DNA of 6,230 nt, taken from positions 1 through 6,230 of the forward strand of contig CAMBOW010000091.1 in NCBI GenBank assembly GCA_945869365.1, read 5' to 3'. The translations under genes were made by a program, and so were the position numbers. Below, in pieces: positions 1 through 5,276 of this stretch (positions are counted from its first letter, which is position 1; the number at the start of each line of letters is the position of its first letter). The notes below the pieces were generated by a model. The model made no database searches. It was not told the DNA's origin and saw only the letters and a list, made by a program, of their open reading frames with translations. The stretch comes from Flavobacterium psychrophilum (GTDB taxonomy: Bacteria; Bacteroidota; Bacteroidia; Flavobacteriales; Flavobacteriaceae).

Positions 1-770
1 GGCGCATATTTGGGGTTTTTAAAGCCATCGTACATCACATGCAAGATGGCCAAACACACATCCAATCCAATAAAATCAGCCAATTGCAAGGGTCCCATGG
101 GATGAGCCATCCCCAATTTCATTACCGTATCAATTTCATAGACTCCTGCCACGCCGTTGTATAGCGTTTCGATGGATTCATTAATCATGGGCATCAAAAT
201 ACGGTTGGCCACAAAGCCGGGATAATCATTTACTTCAACAGGAACTTTGCCTAGTTGCTCAGACAATTGCATGATGGTTTGCGTTACGTCATCCGAGGTG
301 TTGTATCCGCGAATAATCTCGACCAATTTCATAATCGGCACGGGATTCATAAAGTGCATGCCAATCACTCGCTCAGGGTGCGATACAACAGCACCAATTT
401 GGGTAATTGAAATCGAAGACGTATTGGTGGCCAAAATGGTATCATGACTGCAATATTCGTTCAGTTTTTTGAAGATATCTAATTTTAAGTTTACATTTTC
501 TGTAGCTGCTTCGACCACGAGATCTGCACCAATGACACCGTCTTGGATGTCGGTATAGGTAATGATGTTGCCAATCGTAGCCAATTTATCGGCTTCGGTA
601 ATACTTCCTTTAGCTACCATGCGATCTAAGTTGCTGGCTATGGTTGCCATTCCTCGATCTAAAGATTGCTCCGAAATATCAATGAGTTTTACGGTAAATC
701 CACTTTGTGCAAACGTGTGGGCAATTCCATTCCCCATGGTTCCTGCGCCAATTACTGCAATTTGTTTCAT
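1..770 (-). CDS. 3-hydroxybutyryl-CoA dehydrogenase, C-terminus cut by window edge
   Basis: This is an NAD(P)-dependent 3-hydroxyacyl-CoA dehydrogenase, probably cytosolic, that interconverts 3-hydroxybutyryl-CoA and acetoacetyl-CoA in butanoate or fatty-acid metabolism. The frame is open from the ATG at 770 to the left edge, giving 256 visible residues of the roughly 280-300 usual for the family, so about 30-40 residues are missing. The Rossmann dinucleotide site GAGTMG is at residues 8-13. The catalytic set is present: Ser118 in NTSSIS, His139 in GMHFMNP, Glu151 in KLVEIIRG and Asn189 in VANRI. The C-terminal 3HCDH domain begins near residue 185 and includes MAHPMGPLQLADFIGLD. The start lies 9 bases after the stop of the upstream oxidoreductase, so the two are probably co-transcribed. 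The upstream bases are A/T-rich with no clear Shine-Dalgarno. The family is certain from motifs; chain-length preference cannot be read from the sequence. Symbols hbd or paaH would be reasonable but are not proven. Confidence 0.95.
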   Translation of the reverse strand, partial: MKQIAVIGAGTMGNGIAHTFAQSGFTVKLIDISEQSLDRGMATIASNLDRMVAKGSITEADKLATIGNIITYTDIQDGVIGADLVVEAATENVNLKLDIFKKLNEYCSHDTILATNTSSISITQIGAVVSHPERVIGMHFMNPVPIMKLVEIIRGYNTSDDVTQTIMQLSEQLGKVPVEVNDYPGFVANRILMPMINESIETLYNGVAGVYEIDTVMKLGMAHPMGPLQLADFIGLDVCLAILHVMYDGFKNPKYA

Positions 771-779
771 AGTTTAAAA

Positions 780-1757
780 TTAAGATTGTTGTTCCATACT
801 GGCTATGATTTGATAGGCTACCCGAAGGGCATTGGTTCCGTCTTCTAAAGATACCACTGGAGTTGTATGCTGTTGAATGGCGTCGGCAAACGATTCCAAT
901 TCGTCTAATATGGCATTGTTTTGGGTTACATCGGGGTTGGCAAAATAGATTTGTTTTTTGACCCCTTCGGCATTTTGCAAGATGATGTCAAAATCACCCG
1001 GTTGTTCGGGAGCGTCTTTCATTTTAACCACTTCGCAGATTTTATCCAAAAAATCAACCGAAATATAGGCGTCTTTCTGAAAGAACCGCGATTTGCGCAT
1101 GTTTTTCATCGAGATGCGACTGGCAGTTAGATTGGCTACGCAGCCGTTTTCAAATTCGATACGTGCATTGGCAATGTCCGGTGTTTCACTAATTACCGAA
1201 ACTCCGCTGGCATGTACTGATTTTACCGGCGAATTTACCACACTCAAGATGGCATCGATGTCGTGGATCATCAAATCCAACACCACCGGCACGTCTGTTC
1301 CGCGCGGATTGAACTCCGCCAAACGATGGGTTTCTATAAACATCGGGTTTTCGATCATATGTTTGGTGGCCAAAAAAGCAGGATTAAATCGTTCTACGTG
1401 ACCGACTTGGCCCTTTACTTGGTATTCGTTGGCCAAGACCATAATTGCTTCGGCTTCATCAACGGTGGTCGCGATGGGTTTTTCGATAAACAAATGTTTG
1501 CCTGCCTTAATTGTGGCTTCGGCACAACTAAAATGTGCTAGAGTTGGTGTAACAATATCCACCACATCGGCAGCGGCAATCAAACTTTCTCGGGAGGGAA
1601 ATAATGTATAGCTAAATTCAGCAGCCACTTGTTGGGCATAGGTTTCATTTTCGTCAAAAAAACCAATCAATTCGTATTTGTCTGATTGATTTAACAACCG
1701 CAAATGGATTTTCCCCAAGTGTCCAGCACCCAACACGCCAACTTTTAACATAGCCAT
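780..1757 (-). CDS. Gfo/Idh/MocA family NAD(P)-dependent oxidoreductase
   Basis: A 325-residue dehydrogenase of the Gfo/Idh/MocA family, whose members oxidise or reduce a sugar or sugar-nucleotide hydroxyl with NAD(P). The N-terminal Rossmann domain (about 1-125) has GAGHLG at residues 10-15 and the family hallmark EKP at 92-94. The C-terminal substrate domain carries DLMIHDID at 161-168, where His165 is the likely catalytic base. The segment GHVERFNP at 119-126 resembles what I recall from the subgroup that includes UDP-N-acetylglucosamine 3-dehydrogenase (GnnA), which would point to a UDP-sugar substrate; that is inference, and no gnnB-like aminotransferase is in view. ATG codons at 1757 and 1751 are both possible starts (MAMLKV or MLKV). 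The 3-hydroxybutyryl-CoA dehydrogenase follows 9 bases after the stop, so they probably form an operon. There is no signal peptide, so the protein should be cytosolic. The family call is secure and the substrate is unknown. Confidence 0.9.
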   Translation of the reverse strand: MAMLKVGVLGAGHLGKIHLRLLNQSDKYELIGFFDENETYAQQVAAEFSYTLFPSRESLIAAADVVDIVTPTLAHFSCAEATIKAGKHLFIEKPIATTVDEAEAIMVLANEYQVKGQVGHVERFNPAFLATKHMIENPMFIETHRLAEFNPRGTDVPVVLDLMIHDIDAILSVVNSPVKSVHASGVSVISETPDIANARIEFENGCVANLTASRISMKNMRKSRFFQKDAYISVDFLDKICEVVKMKDAPEQPGDFDIILQNAEGVKKQIYFANPDVTQNNAILDELESFADAIQQHTTPVVSLEDGTNALRVAYQIIASMEQQS

Positions 1758-1768
1758 AAAATTTGAGG

Positions 1769-1776
1769 CAAAAATA
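1769..1776 (-). promoter_or_regulatory. Candidate -7 box (TATTTTTG) upstream of the oxidoreductase gene
   Basis: Read on the minus strand this is TATTTTTG, an exact match to the Bacteroidota -7 consensus TAnnTTTG. It ends 11 bases before the ATG at 1757, so the leader would be only a few bases long. No TTG lies at the ideal -33 distance; the nearest (minus strand 1803-1801) is 24 bases away instead of about 19-21. The match may be chance in A/T-rich DNA. Confidence 0.35.
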
Positions 1777-1803
1777 GGAATTAATTGAGAATAGCTTGGG
1801 CAA

Positions 1804-1892
1804 GAATGGGATTAATTTCGGCTTTTTATCTTGCATTTTGTTGGGCAAGTTGTCTTTTGTTTGTTATTTTTACGCCCAGTTTAATCCCATTC
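1804..1892. repeat. Perfect 12-base inverted repeat between divergent genes
   Basis: The left arm GAATGGGATTAA at 1804-1815 is the exact reverse complement of the right arm TTAATCCCATTC at 1881-1892. The arms are 65 bases apart, and centre to centre they are 77 bases apart. The left arm lies upstream of the oxidoreductase -7 box and the right arm ends two bases before the likely TTG start of pcm. The candidate pcm promoter lies between them. The pair could be paired operator sites for a regulator, or a long stem in a read-through transcript. A shorter direct repeat, TTGGGCAAG at 1796-1804 and 1841-1849, also lies here. Confidence 0.6.
1841..1872 (+). promoter_or_regulatory. Candidate Bacteroidota-type promoter for pcm
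   Basis: A TTG at 1841-1843 is followed after 21 bases by TATTTTTA at 1865-1872, which matches TAnnTTTG except for the last base. The spacing fits the Bacteroidota -33/-7 arrangement. Transcription would begin near 1879, downstream of the in-frame ATG at 1796 but upstream of the TTG at 1895, which supports the shorter pcm reading. It rests on consensus matching only. Confidence 0.4.
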
Positions 1893-1894
1893 CG

Positions 1895-2536
1895 TTGAGA
1901 AACACCGCCAAACATCAAGGTCTTAGAAATCAGTTAGTTGCTCAATTACAAAGCAAAGGAATTACCGATACTGCGGTTTTGGCAGCTATCGCCAAAGTAC
2001 CTCGGCATTTGTTTTTGAATTCAAGTTTTGAGGATTATGCCTATCAAGACAAAGCTTTTCCGATTGGTGCCGACCAAACCATTTCTCAACCTTATACCGT
2101 TGCGTTTCAATCGCAGCTGTTGGCCATTGAACCAGATCATAAAATTCTTGAAATTGGCACCGGATCGGGCTATCAAACCGCCATTTTGTGTGAGTTGGGC
2201 GCTAAAGTATACAGCATAGAACGGCAAAACGAATTGTTTAAGCAGACCAGTATCTTGTTGCCGAAACTAGGCATTCGTCCCAAACATTTATCTTTTGGAG
2301 ATGGGTACAAAGGCTTGCCCAATCACGCTCCTTTTGATAGCATTATCGTCACGGCTGGCGCGCCTAGTATTCCGCAGGCCTTAATGGCTCAATTAAAGAT
2401 TGGTGGGAAGCTGGTAATCCCTGTGGGCGAAACCCAGCTAATTATGACGCTCTTAATTCGAAAAAATGAAACCCAATTTGAGAAACACGAACATGGCGAA
2501 TGCCGTTTTGTGCCCTTGTTGGAAGATAAAAATTAA
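1895..2536 (+). CDS. pcm: Protein-L-isoaspartate O-methyltransferase (TTG start)
   Basis: This enzyme uses S-adenosylmethionine to methylate isoaspartyl residues in damaged proteins so that they can revert to normal aspartate. Numbered from TTG 1895 it has 213 residues, the usual bacterial size. ADQTISQPY at 59-67 is the conserved substrate-binding segment. ILEIGTGSGYQ at 84-94 is SAM motif I, VTAGAP at 152-157 lies further along the methyltransferase fold, and FVPLL at 205-209 closes the family pattern. An in-frame ATG at 1796 would add 33 residues. I prefer the TTG because flavobacterial homologues, as I recall them, begin close to the RNTAKHQGLRNQLV segment, because the extension matches nothing I recognise, and because the candidate promoter lies downstream of the ATG. 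It is divergent from the oxidoreductase gene. The S51 peptidase starts 5 bases after the stop, so the two are very likely co-transcribed. The protein should be cytosolic. Confidence 0.92.
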   Translation: MRNTAKHQGLRNQLVAQLQSKGITDTAVLAAIAKVPRHLFLNSSFEDYAYQDKAFPIGADQTISQPYTVAFQSQLLAIEPDHKILEIGTGSGYQTAILCELGAKVYSIERQNELFKQTSILLPKLGIRPKHLSFGDGYKGLPNHAPFDSIIVTAGAPSIPQALMAQLKIGGKLVIPVGETQLIMTLLIRKNETQFEKHEHGECRFVPLLEDKN

Positions 2537-2541
2537 ATATC

Positions 2542-3834
2542 ATGCGTAAACTACTTTTCTTACTTATTCCATTTCTTGGTTTTTCACAAGGATATACTAG
2601 TTATTTTACTGGAAATCCAAGTAATATAACAGTTAATACTGAATTTGGTGTTTGCCTCATGGGAGGTGCAACAGAACATGACAATGCTATGAGGTGGTTG
2701 TTGCAAAAAGCCAACGGTGGTGATGTTGTGGTTTTGCGTTCCTCGGGCAGTAATGGCTATAATGATTATTTGTATTCTGAATTGGGAGTGCCGGTAAATT
2801 CGGTTGAGACATTGGTTATCACATCGATTGAGGGAGCTATTAATCCATATGTTTTAGATAAAGTAGCCAATGCTGAAATGATCTGGTTTGCGGGTGGTGA
2901 TCAATACAATTATGTTTCGTTTTTCAAGGATAATGCGTTAGAAGATTTACTTAATCAGCACGTTTCTGTTAAGCAGGCGCCTATTGGCGGTACAAGTGCC
3001 GGAATGGCAATATTAGGTGGAAAATATTTTTCGGGAGCTAACGGCACAATAACATCGGCCACAGCCATGAGTAATCCCTACCATCCAAATGTTACTCTTG
3101 AAGGATATGACGGAACGCCTACACCCACTTTTTTGAATGTTCCTTTTTTGCGAAATGTAATTACAGATACGCATTATGACAATCGAGATAGAAAAGGTAG
3201 ACATGTAACATTCATGGCGCGAATCAAGTTATTCACATCGATATATGGAATTGCTTCAAATGAGTATGTTGCTGTATGTATAGGAAATGATGGTAGAGCC
3301 TATGTTTATGGCGATTATCCAAATTATGATGAGTTTGCCTATTTTATTCAACCCAATTGTGATTCATTTAACCTAATTGAAAACTGTCAAGATGGACAAG
3401 CCTTAACATGGAATTATGGTGGACAAGCCTTACGGGCCTATAAAGTGCCCGGGACCATGAATGGAACCCACTATTTTGATATTAATGTTTGGGAAGATGG
3501 AGTTGGAAGTGGAGGAAGTTGGGAAAATTGGTCGGTAAACAATGGCGTATTTAATTCGGAAAGCGCTCTACCATTTACGTGTAGTCCGTTAAGTGGTTCT
3601 TCATTTACTGAAAATTCAATTTTGCTTTTTCCAAATCCAGTGCAGCAAACTTTATATATTGAAGGTGTTTCTAATGCCGAGTATACTATTTATGATTCCA
3701 CAGGCAGAGAAACTACAAATTTGTGTAATGTTAACCTAAATGCAATTCAAGTTTCAGGTCTTTCAAGTGGATTTTATTTTGTAAAAATTATTAATGGAGA
3801 TAAAACGATAATCAAAAAATTTGTCAAACAATAG
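2542..3834 (+). CDS. Secreted cyanophycinase-like S51 peptidase with T9SS sorting domain
   Basis: A 430-residue protein built for export. Residues 1-16 form a signal peptide (MRKLLFLLIPFLGFSQ, cleavage likely after Gln16). An S51 peptidase domain spans about 34-275: WFAGGDQ at 115-121, the nucleophile motif GGTSAG with Ser152, and the histidine segment DTHYDNRDRKGR at 209-220 with His211. A linker of about 75 residues follows. The C-terminal type A T9SS domain (about 358-430) has FPNP at 363-366, GLSSGFYFVKI at 406-416 and a lysine-rich end. Cyanophycinases cut cyanophycin, the cyanobacterial Asp-Arg storage polymer, into beta-Asp-Arg dipeptides. Most known pocket residues are kept, but a Thr (210) replaces the Gln before His211, so the substrate may differ. 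It follows pcm by 5 bases and converges on the HTH gene. Codons look more A/T-rich than in pcm (by eye). S51 fold and secretion are secure; cyanophycin as substrate is inference. Confidence 0.9.
   Translation: MRKLLFLLIPFLGFSQGYTSYFTGNPSNITVNTEFGVCLMGGATEHDNAMRWLLQKANGGDVVVLRSSGSNGYNDYLYSELGVPVNSVETLVITSIEGAINPYVLDKVANAEMIWFAGGDQYNYVSFFKDNALEDLLNQHVSVKQAPIGGTSAGMAILGGKYFSGANGTITSATAMSNPYHPNVTLEGYDGTPTPTFLNVPFLRNVITDTHYDNRDRKGRHVTFMARIKLFTSIYGIASNEYVAVCIGNDGRAYVYGDYPNYDEFAYFIQPNCDSFNLIENCQDGQALTWNYGGQALRAYKVPGTMNGTHYFDINVWEDGVGSGGSWENWSVNNGVFNSESALPFTCSPLSGSSFTENSILLFPNPVQQTLYIEGVSNAEYTIYDSTGRETTNLCNVNLNAIQVSGLSSGFYFVKIINGDKTIIKKFVKQ
3393..3432 (+). repeat. 13-base in-frame direct repeat inside the S51 gene
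   Basis: TGGACAAGCCTTA occurs at 3393-3405 and again at 3420-3432, with a period of exactly 27 bases (nine codons). It encodes the paired segments DGQAL and GGQAL in the linker between the peptidase and T9SS domains. It may be a small internal duplication or a chance similarity kept by codon choice. Confidence 0.6.
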
Positions 3835-3855
3835 AATAAATGAAACAAGAATTCC

Positions 3856-4218
3856 CTAGCGGAGTTGTTTTAGTTTATCTTTTAAACGTTCCATTTCTTC
3901 CAAAATCAAATCAATTTTTGGTTCATTCGCGGCAGGTAATACATACTTATTATCGGTCAAAATACTCGAGATAGCATGTAGTAAATGAGTGTCGTTGTCA
4001 AACTCAGCTAAGATTTTTTCTTTGATCCATTGCACTTTTAGGCGATCAAAATCTAAGTCGTAGGTGTGTGCAAAAAGCTGCAATTGGGCGAGTGTAGGCA
4101 GGCGTTGGCTGCTTTCAAATTTGCTAATCAAGGCACCATCAATCTTTGTTAAACGCGCCAATTCTAAGGATTTATATCCCTTATCTTCACGTCCTTTGCG
4201 CAAGATTTCACCTAGCAT
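3856..4218 (-). CDS. Small XRE-type helix-turn-helix regulator, coupled to smpB
   Basis: A 120-residue putative DNA-binding protein. An XRE/Cro-type HTH domain covers about residues 4-60; the recognition region is in LTKIDGALISKFESSQRLP (23-41). The tail has a WIKEKIL segment (64-70) and ends in a charged, probably coiled-coil helix (about 103-120). The whole shape (HTH, then a segment like WLxxKI, then a helical tail) resembles a group of XRE proteins that I recall as often sitting beside DNA cytosine methyltransferases in Bacteroidota, but no methyltransferase is present here. Its ATG (4218-4216) overlaps the smpB stop by one base (TAATG), so translation is probably coupled. It converges with the S51 gene, only 21 bases apart, with no visible hairpin terminator between them. 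It has no signal peptide. The target DNA is unknown, and autoregulation is possible but unseen. Confidence 0.85.
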   Translation of the reverse strand: MLGEILRKGREDKGYKSLELARLTKIDGALISKFESSQRLPTLAQLQLFAHTYDLDFDRLKVQWIKEKILAEFDNDTHLLHAISSILTDNKYVLPAANEPKIDLILEEMERLKDKLKQLR

Positions 4219-4670
4219 TAGAATGATTTTTTAATGCGATCAATATCCCGTTTGGTATCCTGCTCTTTGAGCGATTCCCGTTTGTCGTAGGTTTTTTTAC
4301 CGCGACACAAGCCAATGTCGAGTTTGGCAATGCCTTTTTCGGTGGTGTGTAACTTTATCGGAATAATCGTAAGTCCTTTTACTTGTACACTTTTGTGTAA
4401 ACTTTTCAGCTCGCGCTTGTTGAGTAACAATTTGCGTTCGCTGCGCGATTTGTGGTTAAACTGATTGCCAAACGCATATTCTTCAATGTAGGTGTTGATG
4501 GCAAACAATTCGAGGTTATGAAATTCGCAAAAACCTTCGGTAATTTGGGCTTTCCCCAAACGAATCGATTTGATTTCGGTACCGGTTAATACCATACCAG
4601 CTGTATACGTTTCGAGTATTTCATAATCGAAGCGGGCGCGTTTGTTGAGGATGTTTACGGTTTTTACCAT
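4218..4670 (-). CDS. smpB: SsrA-binding protein SmpB
   Basis: SmpB binds tmRNA (SsrA) and delivers it to stalled ribosomes, where trans-translation releases the ribosome and tags the unfinished protein for degradation. The protein has 150 residues, a normal length. Diagnostic segments are NKRARFDYEILETYTAG at 9-25, GTEIKSIR at 30-37, GNQFNH at 68-73, RKLLLNKREL at 79-88, KGLTIIPIKL at 98-107 and RGKKTYDKRES at 123-133. The basic tail (about 130-150) enters the decoding centre. In this tail KEQD (135-138) stands where many homologues have KERD or KDRD, a mild change. The ATG at 4670 is preceded 5 bases away by a TATCTTTG box, so the gene may have its own promoter and an almost absent leader. 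It follows the GNAT gene by 36 bases, and its stop overlaps the HTH start. The tmRNA gene ssrA is not in the window. Confidence 0.97.
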   Translation of the reverse strand: MVKTVNILNKRARFDYEILETYTAGMVLTGTEIKSIRLGKAQITEGFCEFHNLELFAINTYIEEYAFGNQFNHKSRSERKLLLNKRELKSLHKSVQVKGLTIIPIKLHTTEKGIAKLDIGLCRGKKTYDKRESLKEQDTKRDIDRIKKSF

Positions 4671-4675
4671 CGGTG

Positions 4676-4683
4676 CAAAGATA
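4676..4683 (-). promoter_or_regulatory. Candidate -7 box (TATCTTTG) immediately before smpB
   Basis: On the minus strand this is TATCTTTG, an exact match to TAnnTTTG, followed by a C as is common in flavobacterial promoters. Only 5 bases separate it from the smpB ATG, so transcription would start at or within a base or two of the start codon. A TTG at the -33 distance is not visible. It lies in the 36-base gap after the GNAT gene. Confidence 0.5.
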
Positions 4684-4706
4684 GCAGAAAAGCGGAATGG
4701 TTAGCG

Positions 4707-5273
4707 CTAAATTGAAGGACTGTACTTGCGTTTGAGCAACGAATATATTTGAATATCCAGAAAACCACCTTCGTAGCATTCGTATTCCCTAAAAAAAGCT
4801 TCTTGAACAAAGTTGTTTTTCAACACCACGCGTTGCGAAGCGATATTATCGGGAGCAATTACAGCCTCGATGGAGTTGAGTTGCATTTCGGTAAATCCAT
4901 ACTGAATGAGGCGCTCCACGGCTTCGGTGATGTAGCCTTGGCCTTGAAATTCGGGCAACAACATATAGCCAATTTCGGCTCGGTAATCTTCGGGTTTGAG
5001 TCGGTAGAAGCCTACAATTCCAATGGCTTTGGGATTGTTGTGCAGACAAATAATCCAGTTGAGTGCTGTGTTGCTTTCTAGTCCATCCAGATTGGCTTGA
5101 ATGTGTGCAATTGCTTCTGCTTCGTTGGTTACCAAAGGTCTGGGAATGTAACGCATCACTTCGGGATTGCCGCGCAAGTTCATGATTTCGGGGATATCAT
5201 CAAGCGATACTTTTCGAAAACACAAGCGCGACGAAGTCAATTCTGGAAAGGGAGTAAACTGAAAATTAAGCAT
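4707..5273 (-). CDS. GNAT-family N-acetyltransferase, RimJ/RimL type
   Basis: A 188-residue acetyltransferase that would move an acetyl group from acetyl-CoA to an amine, often a protein N-terminus or a small molecule. The N-terminal part, TSSRLCFRKVSLDDIPEIMN, is typical of the RimJ/RimL group (LxLRxxxxxDxxxI). The acetyl-CoA site is in LLPEFQGQGYITEAV at 105-119, with the pyrophosphate-binding loop QGQGYI. The segment PDNIASQRVVLKNNFV at 141-156 holds the Asn and Ser common to the family. I chose the ATG at 5273; a TTG at 5276 lies one codon earlier, but the ATG gives the standard start (MLNFQF). The epimerase-like gene stops 3 bases upstream of this ATG, so they are almost certainly co-transcribed, and smpB follows. 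The substrate cannot be deduced; ribosomal-protein acetylation, as in RimJ/RimL, is only one possibility. Confidence 0.9.
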   Translation of the reverse strand: MLNFQFTPFPELTSSRLCFRKVSLDDIPEIMNLRGNPEVMRYIPRPLVTNEAEAIAHIQANLDGLESNTALNWIICLHNNPKAIGIVGFYRLKPEDYRAEIGYMLLPEFQGQGYITEAVERLIQYGFTEMQLNSIEAVIAPDNIASQRVVLKNNFVQEAFFREYECYEGGFLDIQIYSLLKRKYSPSI

Positions 5274-5276
5274 CAA

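Noticed and set aside
921..1611. Several plus-strand open frames opposite the Gfo/Idh/MocA gene.
   Set aside because: Their translations show no recognisable domain and they lie wholly antisense to a well-supported gene.
1796..1894. N-terminal extension of pcm as a signal peptide or lipoprotein anchor (hydrophobic stretch with a Cys in FLSC).
   Set aside because: The candidate promoter lies inside this stretch, the rest of the protein is a complete cytosolic-type enzyme, and the extension also contains one arm of the inverted repeat. It reads better as non-coding.
3835..3855. Possible bidirectional terminator between the convergent S51 and HTH genes.
   Set aside because: The 21-base gap has no inverted repeat strong enough to form a hairpin.
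4701..4710. Perfect 10-base palindrome TTAGCGCTAA overlapping the GNAT stop codon.
   Set aside because: The arms are only 5 bases with no loop and no T-run after it in the direction of transcription, so it is not a convincing terminator or operator.
4749..5081. 110-codon plus-strand open frame opposite the GNAT gene.
   Set aside because: It mirrors the acetyltransferase gene, and its translation has no recognisable motif.
5274..5276. TTG codon as the start of the GNAT gene.
   Set aside because: An ATG follows immediately, and there is no reason to prefer the weaker codon; the difference is one residue.
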